From: an uncultured Lachnospiraceae bacterium
GTDB taxonomy: Bacteria > Bacillota > Clostridia > Lachnospirales > Lachnospiraceae
Direction of reading: 5' to 3'
Length of the DNA: 18,375 bases
NCBI GenBank assembly: GCA_910577065.1
Contig: CAJTLD010000054.1
Location: 1-18,375, forward strand
Part shown: positions 13,166 through 18,375 of the stretch, piece after piece
How positions within the stretch are numbered: the first letter of the stretch is position 1
Layout of the letters: each line of letters opens with the position of its first letter
Program-made: the position numbers and the translations under genes
Notes under the pieces: model-generated
Told to the model about the DNA's origin: nothing
Seen by the model: the letters and a program-made list of their open reading frames with translations, nothing else
Databases searched by the model: none

Positions 13166-14332
13166 TTATAAATCCTCCAGGGATTCCTTTAGCTTTTCTT
13201 TAAAACTTTTTCTCTTTGGCTTTTCTGCTTTTTTGGTATCTGAATGCAGGGAATTGCCGGATTCCGCGTCAAATTTGCGCAGGGCGTCTTTTGCCGCTTC
13301 GTTTAACCCTGTCGGAACCTGTACGACAAGCGTCACGTAATGATCCCCGCGTACGGATTTGCTGCGCAGCGACGGGACTCCTTTCCCCTTCAGCCGTATC
13401 CTGGTATCGGTCTGCGTTCCGGGTTTTACTTCGTATAATACGTCGCCGTCTACCGTATTGATGCGCACTTCGCCGCCAAGCGCCGCCTGCGCAAACGAAA
13501 TCGGCGCAGTGGAATAAATATTCATATCCTGCCTCTGGAAAATCGGATGCCTTGATACGACTACTTCTACTAACAAATCGCCCCTTGGCCCGCCGTTTCT
13601 GCCCGGTTCGCCCTTATCGCGGATACGCACGCTCTGTCCGTCGTCGATTCCGGCGGGGATGGTAACCTTGATCCGTTTCTTTGACGCGATATAGCCGCTT
13701 CCCCGGCAGCTTGTGCATTTTTCTTTTACGACCTTGCCCGAACCGTTACACTCCGGACAAGTCTGCACATTCTGCACCGTGCCGAACAAAGACTGCTGCG
13801 TGTACATCACTTTTCCTCTGCCGCCGCACTTGCTGCAGGTTTCCGGAGACGTACCCGGCTTCGCGCCGGTACCGTGGCAATTTGCACACTCGTCCTTTAA
13901 CACGATTTCCAACTCCTTTTCGCAGCCGAATACCGCTTCCTCAAAAGTCACGCGCACGCTTGCGCGCAGATTCGCCCCGCGTCTGGGCCCGTTTGTATCC
14001 GCACTACGCCGGCCGCCGCCAAAAAAGTCCCCGAACAGATCGCTGAAAATATCCCCCATATCCATGCCGGAGAAATCAAAGCCGCCCGCGCCTCCTGCGC
14101 CGCCTTCAAATGCTGCGTGGCCGAACTGATCGTACTGGCGCCGTTTGTCCGCGTCGCTCAATACGGCATAGGCTTCTTGTACCTCTTTGAATTTCTGCTC
14201 TGCGTCTTTGTCGCCTGGGTTCATGTCCGGGTGGTACTTTTTGGCAAGCTGGCGGAACGCTTTTTTTAATGCCGCATCGTCTGCGCTTTTTTCAACGCCT
14301 AAGACGTCGTAATAATCTCTTTTTTCTGCCAT
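13166..14332 (-). CDS. dnaJ: Chaperone protein DnaJ (Hsp40)
   Basis: This 388-residue type I Hsp40 delivers unfolded clients to DnaK and stimulates its ATPase. The J domain is at about 5-70 with HPD at 34-36 (KKYHPDMNPGD). A Gly/Phe-rich region follows at 77-107. Four zinc-binding repeats are CANCHGTG (149-156), CSKCGGRG (166-173), CPECNGSG (192-199) and CTSCRGSG (206-213). The C-terminal beta-sandwich domains run to about 350, and the last 35 residues are Lys-rich. The ATG at 14332 is behind GAGGGAAG; the longer frame to 14383 lacks support and would extend into the hairpin leader. The 118-bp gap to dnaK holds two hairpins that may set the DnaK to DnaJ ratio. Confidence 0.98.
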   Translation of the reverse strand: MAEKRDYYDVLGVEKSADDAALKKAFRQLAKKYHPDMNPGDKDAEQKFKEVQEAYAVLSDADKRRQYDQFGHAAFEGGAGGAGGFDFSGMDMGDIFSDLFGDFFGGGRRSADTNGPRRGANLRASVRVTFEEAVFGCEKELEIVLKDECANCHGTGAKPGTSPETCSKCGGRGKVMYTQQSLFGTVQNVQTCPECNGSGKVVKEKCTSCRGSGYIASKKRIKVTIPAGIDDGQSVRIRDKGEPGRNGGPRGDLLVEVVVSRHPIFQRQDMNIYSTAPISFAQAALGGEVRINTVDGDVLYEVKPGTQTDTRIRLKGKGVPSLRSKSVRGDHYVTLVVQVPTGLNEAAKDALRKFDAESGNSLHSDTKKAEKPKRKSFKEKLKESLEDL

Positions 14333-14371
14333 TCTATCTTCCCTCTTCCCATCTCTCTCATAGACAGATTT

Positions 14372-14413
14372 GAGCGTGCCCAAAAATTTCTATCAGAATT
14401 TTCAGACACGCTC
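14372..14413 (-). other. Long RNA hairpin in the dnaK-dnaJ gap (17-bp stem)
   Basis: Read on the minus strand, the arm at 14413-14397 pairs with the arm at 14388-14372 over 17 bases, including three G-U pairs and the 7-bp GC-rich base GAGCGTG/CACGCTC. The loop has 8 bases (14389-14396). No T-run follows, so a classical terminator is unlikely. It lies about 39 bases upstream of the dnaJ start. An RNA processing or stability site within the dnaK-dnaJ message is the most likely role. Confidence 0.75.
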
Positions 14414-14414
14414 C

Positions 14415-14438
14415 GGGGTTTTCTGCTGCCCAAACCCC
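14415..14438 (-). other. Second hairpin just downstream of dnaK stop
   Basis: GGGGTTT and AAACCCC (forward 14415-14421 and 14432-14438) pair over 7 bases around a 10-base loop. It begins 12 bases after the dnaK stop and is one base from the longer hairpin. Together they could protect the 3' end of a processed dnaK message from 3' exonucleases. No T-run follows. Confidence 0.6.
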
Positions 14439-14450
14439 CTTTGCCCGTTT

Positions 14451-16328
14451 TTATACTTCTTTGAAATCAGCGTCTACTACATCGTCTTCCGGAGCGCTTT
14501 CAGCCTGTGCGCCGCTAAAATCCGGGCCTGCGCCGGCGGCTCCTGCTGCCTGCTGCGCTGCCTGCGACTGCTCATACATCTTCGCAAATACCTTCTGCGC
14601 GCTCTGCGTCAGTTTTTCCTGCGCCGCCTTTAAGTCGCCGACCTGGCTGTCTGACATTTCCTCGGCGTTCGGATTTGCCTCTAAGATGTCTTTTACGGCT
14701 TTGATATCGGCTTCCACTTCTGCTTTATCGGCCGCATCAATTGTCGCTCCGACTTCTTCGAGCGCTTTTTCGGTCTGGAATACGAAGGAATCCGCGCTGT
14801 TCCTGGTATCAATGGCTTCCTTGCGCTTCTTATCCTCCGCTTCAAACTGCGCCGCCTCTTTGACTGCCTTGTCGATATCGTCCTCGGACATATTGGAGCC
14901 TGCGGTAATGGTGATGTGCTGCTCCTTGCCGGTGCCAAGGTCTTTTGCGGAAACGTTTACAATACCGTTTGCATCAATGTCAAAGGTTACTTCAATCTGC
15001 GGAACGCCGCGGCGTGCAGGCGGGATTCCGTCTAAGCGGAACTGGCCCAGAGACTTGTTGTCCCTTGCGAACTGACGCTCGCCCTGTACGACGTTAATGT
15101 CTACGGCTGTCTGATTGTCTGCCGCCGTCGAGAAAATCTGGCTCTTCTTGGTCGGTATCGTAGTATTGCGCTCAATCAGCCTGGTTGCCACGCCGCCCAT
15201 TGTTTCAATGGAAAGGGAAAGCGGCGTAACGTCTAACAGCAGAATATCCCCTGCGCCCGCGTCCCCGGCCAGCTTGCCGCCCTGGATGGATGCGCCGATT
15301 GCAACACATTCGTCCGGGTTTAAGGATTTGCTCGGCTCTTTTCCTGTCAGCTGTTTTACTTTATCCTGTACGGCCGGGATTCGGGTGGAACCGCCGACTA
15401 AGAGCACCTGCCCCAAATCGGAATTGGTAAGCCCGGCGTCTTTCATCGCGTTTTGTACCGGAATGGCCGTTTTTTCTACTAAGTCATGCGTCAGCTCGTC
15501 GAATTTCGCCCTGGTTAAGTTCATATCAAAATGCTTCGGGCCGTCCTGATTGGCTGTGATAAACGGCAGGTTGATATTGGTGGTGGTAGCGGAAGAAAGT
15601 TCTTTCTTCGCTTTTTCCGCCGCTTCCCTTAAACGCTGCAGCGCCATTTTATCGCCGGATAAGTCTACGCCCTCCGCTTTTTTAAATTCGTCAATCATCC
15701 ACTGTGTGACGCGGTTGTCGAAATCATCGCCGCCCAGGCGGGTATCGCCGTTTGTGGCAAGTACTTCAATTACGCCGTCGCCGATTTCAATAATGGAAAC
15801 GTCAAACGTACCGCCTCCCAGGTCGTAAACCATAATCTTCTGTTCTTTTTCGTTGTCCAGGCCGTATGCCAGGGCTGCGGCGGTCGGCTCGTTGATGATA
15901 CGCTTTACGTCCAAGCCCGCGATTTTGCCCGCGTCTTTTGTCGCCTGGCGCTGCGCGTCGTTAAAATACGCCGGAACGGTAATTACAGCTTCTTTTACGG
16001 ATTCTCCCAGGTAGCCTTCCGCGTCTGCTTTAAGCTTCTGCAAAATCATTGCGGAAATCTGCTGCGGGGAATATTTCTTGTCGTCGATTTTACGGCCGTT
16101 GTCCGTACCCATATCTCTTTTTATCGAAGAAATCGTCTTTTCTGCGTTGGTAACGGCCTGGCGTTTTGCGGGTTCTCCGACTAAACGTTCGCCGTTTTTG
16201 GTAAATGCCACGATGGACGGCGTTGTCCTTGCGCCTTCCTGGTTGGCGATAACGGTCGGCTTGCCGCCTTCCATAACTGCTACGCAGCTGTTTGTTGTTC
16301 CTAAGTCAATACCGATAATTTTACTCAT
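14451..16328 (-). CDS. dnaK: Chaperone protein DnaK (Hsp70)
   Basis: This 625-residue Hsp70 binds and releases unfolded protein segments under ATP control. The ATPase domain (1-360 or so) begins IIGIDLGTTNSCVAV and contains VYDLGGGTFDVSIIEIG and VLLVGGSTRIPAVQ. The interdomain linker reads LLLDVTPLSLS, with Ser where Escherichia coli has Gly; this is still within family variation. The substrate-binding domain and helical lid follow. The tail is Ala/Gln/Gly-rich and ends DDVVDADFKEV, close to the bacterial consensus. As in other Gram-positive forms it lacks the insertion in the N-terminal domain found in proteobacterial DnaK. The ATG is behind a strong AGGAGG. It lies between grpE (59 bp upstream) and dnaJ, and its expression is set by the CIRCE promoter upstream of hrcA. 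Confidence 0.99.
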   Translation of the reverse strand: MSKIIGIDLGTTNSCVAVMEGGKPTVIANQEGARTTPSIVAFTKNGERLVGEPAKRQAVTNAEKTISSIKRDMGTDNGRKIDDKKYSPQQISAMILQKLKADAEGYLGESVKEAVITVPAYFNDAQRQATKDAGKIAGLDVKRIINEPTAAALAYGLDNEKEQKIMVYDLGGGTFDVSIIEIGDGVIEVLATNGDTRLGGDDFDNRVTQWMIDEFKKAEGVDLSGDKMALQRLREAAEKAKKELSSATTTNINLPFITANQDGPKHFDMNLTRAKFDELTHDLVEKTAIPVQNAMKDAGLTNSDLGQVLLVGGSTRIPAVQDKVKQLTGKEPSKSLNPDECVAIGASIQGGKLAGDAGAGDILLLDVTPLSLSIETMGGVATRLIERNTTIPTKKSQIFSTAADNQTAVDINVVQGERQFARDNKSLGQFRLDGIPPARRGVPQIEVTFDIDANGIVNVSAKDLGTGKEQHITITAGSNMSEDDIDKAVKEAAQFEAEDKKRKEAIDTRNSADSFVFQTEKALEEVGATIDAADKAEVEADIKAVKDILEANPNAEEMSDSQVGDLKAAQEKLTQSAQKVFAKMYEQSQAAQQAAGAAGAGPDFSGAQAESAPEDDVVDADFKEV

Positions 16329-16387
16329 AATGTAACCTCCTGTAATGATTCCATTGTTATGATTTGAAATAAGCTTCTATCCTCAAA

Positions 16388-17026
16388 TTAGTTCGCTACC
16401 TTTACCATGCTGTGCCGCACGACGGTATCGCGGTACAGATAACCTTTCTGGAGTTCTTCCGCTACGATATTCTCCCCGAAAGACTCGTCTTCTATGTGCA
16501 TGACCGCATTGTGGAAATCCGGGTTAAATTCCTGCCCTTTTGCTTCAATCGGCTTTACGCCGGCTTCTTCTAATACGGTCATCATCTGCTTGTAAATTTT
16601 GTTCATGCCGTCTACAAACGGATCTTCTTTCTGCTCGTCTGACGCGGCGTAAAGCCCGCGCTCAAAGTTGTCAATGACCGGAAGGATTTTTTCCACGATG
16701 CCTTTTGCGCCCATATCGTACATCTGGGATTTTTCCTTTTCGGTACGTTTGCGGAAATTTTCAAATTCCGCCATCTGGCGTTTGAGACGGTCGGTCAAAT
16801 CTTCTATCTGTTCGTCTTTTTTATCTTTCTTCTTTTCTTTCTTCTTAAAAAGACCCTTTTTGGCTTCGCCCGGCGGAGTGTCTCCCTCATCCGGCTCCTT
16901 CCCGCCGTCCGGCGAACCGGAAGCCCCGCTCTCATTTGCGGCATTTTCCTGCAGCTCTTCCTGCAGTTCTTCCTGTATGATCTCCTGCGCGTCTTCCTTT
17001 TCTTCCTGTTTCATTTCTTCTGCCAT
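16388..17026 (-). CDS. grpE: GrpE, nucleotide exchange factor of DnaK
   Basis: This 212-residue dimeric protein releases ADP from DnaK. Residues 1-75 are low-complexity: acidic with EELQEELQE repeats, then a Lys-rich block (KKKEKKKDKK), probably disordered. A long helix follows (LTDRLKRQMAEFENFRKRTE), then the conserved KILPVIDNFERGL. The C-terminal beta domain carries the GrpE signature (FNPDFHNAVMHIED to YLYRDTVVRHSMVKVAN). The ATG is behind AGGTGGT. It lies 27 bp after hrcA and 59 bp before dnaK, the standard Firmicute order. The charged N-terminal extension is longer than in Escherichia coli. Confidence 0.98.
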   Translation of the reverse strand: MAEEMKQEEKEDAQEIIQEELQEELQENAANESGASGSPDGGKEPDEGDTPPGEAKKGLFKKKEKKKDKKDEQIEDLTDRLKRQMAEFENFRKRTEKEKSQMYDMGAKGIVEKILPVIDNFERGLYAASDEQKEDPFVDGMNKIYKQMMTVLEEAGVKPIEAKGQEFNPDFHNAVMHIEDESFGENIVAEELQKGYLYRDTVVRHSMVKVAN

Positions 17027-17053
17027 TTGATTACCACCTTTCTGCTGTGCCGG

Positions 17054-18088
17054 TTATGTGGAAGGCTTGCTGAAAATGCCGTCCAGCTGTGTCTTTAATT
17101 CTTTTAAGCTGTCCATGACCCGTTCGTAATCCATGCGCTTCGGGCCGATAATGCCTACCGTGCCTTTGACGCCTTCGCTTAATTCATAAGTCGCCGTTAC
17201 GACGCTGCAGTCCTTCATGGTCTGGATCGGGCTTTCGTTGCCGATATATACCTGGATTCCGGTTTCGTTTTCATTGCTTAGGCTGTCGGATACCAGCGTT
17301 TTTAACTGCTGCTTTTCTTCTAATGTATAAATCAACTCGCTTGCTTTCCTGGAATCGGAAAGTTCGGGGTATTTAAAAATATTGGTCGCCCCGCTGGTGT
17401 AAATCTCCATTTCTTCCTGGCTGATTGTCTCCGCAACCGCGTCTAATACCACGCCGACAATGTCGCTGTAGCTGCCTGCCTGCTCCTTCATCTTACTGAT
17501 GGTCCCAAGGTTAATCTGGGGGATGGACAGGCCGTTTAACGTGGAGTTTAACAGCAGGTTCAGCTTTAAGAGCGTTTCGCTGTCCAGGCGTCCGGAAAGC
17601 GGAATGATTTTATTTTTGACCACGTTCGCTTCCATAACGATGACTGCCAGAAGCTGGCTGTCGTCCAGTTCGGAAAGCTGGATAAACTTTACTTTGTTGC
17701 CGTTGTATTTCGGAGAGGAAACCATGGTGGCGTAGTTGGTGTTCTGCGCTAACATTTTTGCCGCCTGCTTGAGTACGCGCTCCATCTTTTCGGTGTGTTC
17801 TATGACAAATTCCTTCATATCGGAAATTTCTTTGTCTTTCATTTCCAGAAGGTGATCGACGTAGAACCGGTATCCTTTGTCGGACGGTATCCGCCCGGCG
17901 GATGTGTGGGGCTGTACGATGTAGCCAAGTTCTTCTAAGTCCGACATTTCGTTGCGGATGGTCGCGGAACTTAAGTTCAAATCCGTGTATTTGGAAATGG
18001 TGCGGGAACCTACGGGTTCGCCGGTTTCTAAATAGGTGCGGATGATGGCGTCTAATATTTTGATTTTTCTTTCATCCAGTCCGTCCAT
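17054..18088 (-). CDS. hrcA: Heat-inducible transcription repressor HrcA
   Basis: This 344-residue repressor binds CIRCE operators and represses the class I heat-shock operon. The N-terminal winged helix covers about residues 1-75 (RKIKILDAIIRTYLETGEPV, SSATIRNEMSDLEELGYI, and HTSAGRIPSDKGYRFYVD). A central GAF-like domain and dimerisation region follow. The end (GTVGIIGPKRMDYERVMDSL) is the family C-terminal motif. I chose the ATG at 18088 (MDGLDERK), 7 bases behind AGGAG. An in-frame start at 18127 would lie inside the CIRCE operator and is rejected. HrcA activity depends on GroE chaperonin in characterised species; groESL is not in this window. Confidence 0.98.
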   Translation of the reverse strand: MDGLDERKIKILDAIIRTYLETGEPVGSRTISKYTDLNLSSATIRNEMSDLEELGYIVQPHTSAGRIPSDKGYRFYVDHLLEMKDKEISDMKEFVIEHTEKMERVLKQAAKMLAQNTNYATMVSSPKYNGNKVKFIQLSELDDSQLLAVIVMEANVVKNKIIPLSGRLDSETLLKLNLLLNSTLNGLSIPQINLGTISKMKEQAGSYSDIVGVVLDAVAETISQEEMEIYTSGATNIFKYPELSDSRKASELIYTLEEKQQLKTLVSDSLSNENETGIQVYIGNESPIQTMKDCSVVTATYELSEGVKGTVGIIGPKRMDYERVMDSLKELKTQLDGIFSKPST

Positions 18089-18120
18089 GTCCTCACTCCT
18101 GTGCGGTTTGTTTGGGATTG

Positions 18121-18147
18121 TTAGCACTCGTTGATTGGGAGTGCTAA
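18121..18147 (-). promoter_or_regulatory. CIRCE operator (HrcA binding site)
   Basis: TTAGCACTC, a 9-base spacer, and GAGTGCTAA form a perfect 9-9-9 inverted repeat identical to the CIRCE consensus. It lies just downstream of the -10 box and 32 bp before the hrcA start, inside the 5' leader. HrcA bound here should repress hrcA, grpE, dnaK, dnaJ and the J-domain gene. Confidence 0.98.
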
Positions 18148-18162
18148 CATTTTCTATTGACT

Positions 18163-18191
18163 AAGATAGCACCTTCGATCTGCTTTGTCAA
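18163..18191 (-). promoter_or_regulatory. Sigma-A promoter of the hrcA operon
   Basis: On the minus strand TTGACA (forward 18186-18191) and TATCTT (forward 18163-18168) are separated by exactly 17 bases. The -35 is perfect and the -10 matches 4 of 6. The expected transcription start, near 18156, lies about 9 bases before the CIRCE repeat, the usual geometry. Confidence 0.93.
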
Positions 18192-18375
18192 CAGTTATTT
18201 TTAATTTTATAGTTTATTTATATTTAAGCGATATAAGAATAAGAGAGAATTTTATTTTGAGAAATAGAAATAAAATGGACGAACTGGGTTTTCGCACAGT
18301 TTGAGGGTGATGAACAAGGGTGGCAAAGTTCCGTCAGCCAGAGGACCGGGGATGCGGCGTTCGCTGTGTGACAGG
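18192..18375. other. Non-coding segment: A/T-rich stretch, then a GC-rich block of unknown nature
   Basis: Bases 18192 to about 18275 are very A/T-rich and hold no gene. From about 18275 to the edge the sequence becomes GC-rich. TCGCACAG (18292-18299) and CTGTGTGA (18364-18371) can pair over 8 bases with one G-U, enclosing about 64 bases, with a possible inner stem CCGTC (18331-18335) against GACC-GG. A short plus-strand frame opens at 18310 (MNKGGKVPSARGPG) and a minus-strand frame runs in from the edge; neither resembles a known protein. It could be a structured RNA, a dispersed repeat, or the edge of the next gene. Confidence 0.4.

Noticed and set aside
14461..15075. Long plus-strand open frame (204 codons) opposite dnaK
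   Set aside because: Low-complexity Ser/Ala-rich translation typical of the antisense of a GC-biased dnaK; no start signal.
15190..15240. Ser instead of Gly in the DnaK interdomain linker (LSLS rather than LSLG) as a functional anomaly
   Set aside because: Small-residue exchange at this position is tolerable and, as far as I recall, occurs in other clostridial DnaK proteins; all other key motifs are intact.
18317..18347. AGGGTGG (18317-18323) resembling a T-box motif and AGCCAGAGGACC (18336-18347) resembling the 3' box of cobalamin riboswitches
   Set aside because: The remaining conserved parts are missing: no specifier stem or ACCGCG for a T-box, and no cobalamin core upstream, which is A/T-rich. 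The matches are short.
1..18375. Mobile element, phage, CRISPR or defence system
   Set aside because: No transposase, integrase, spaced repeat array or defence-related protein is visible; gene content is housekeeping throughout.

Overview
The window looks like ordinary chromosome from a low-to-mid GC Firmicute of class Clostridia, most likely family Lachnospiraceae. This rests on the CIRCE-controlled hrcA-grpE-dnaK-dnaJ operon, the ireB-ruvX-DUF1292 block, a ThiI without a rhodanese domain, an HPr-like protein without the catalytic His, and strong AGGAGG-type ribosome binding sites. Of 20 genes, 19 lie on the minus strand, so transcription runs mostly from right to left. I see no transposase, phage gene, CRISPR array, tRNA or rRNA.

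Right end (18375 to 12444): a GC-rich non-coding block of unknown nature is followed by a clear sigma-A promoter (TTGACA, 17 bp, TATCTT) and a perfect CIRCE operator. Then come hrcA, grpE, dnaK, dnaJ and a small coiled-coil protein with a C-terminal J domain. The dnaK-dnaJ gap holds two adjacent RNA hairpins. The gap after dnaJ holds a 30-bp direct repeat in two copies. A strong intrinsic terminator closes this heat-shock unit.

Middle (12373 to 8301): prmA (ribosomal protein L11 methylation), rsmE (16S rRNA m3U methylation), a NifS/IscS-type cysteine desulfurase and thiI (tRNA 4-thiouridine) are closely spaced and probably co-transcribed. The desulfurase and ThiI are natural partners for sulfur transfer. 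The only plus-strand gene (7979 to 8215) is an HPr-like protein with its own promoter and terminator. It keeps the HPr kinase Ser motif but lacks the phosphocarrier His.

Left part (7857 to 1): mtaB (ms2t6A in tRNA), ireB (Ser/Thr-kinase-controlled regulator of cell-wall synthesis), ruvX (pre-16S rRNA nuclease), a DUF1292 protein, an RNase J, a short YlbF-family protein, an MltG-like membrane protein without the catalytic domain, an O-methyltransferase resembling TrmR, a U32-family protein resembling TrhP, and a lactonase-family beta-propeller that runs off the left edge. TrmR and TrhP would together make 5-methoxyuridine at tRNA position 34.

The theme is protein folding plus RNA modification and processing. 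I found no convincing new multi-gene system. The items most worth a second look are the J-domain protein, the His-less HPr homologue, the non-catalytic MltG-like protein, the direct repeat, the dnaK-dnaJ hairpins and the unexplained block at the right edge.
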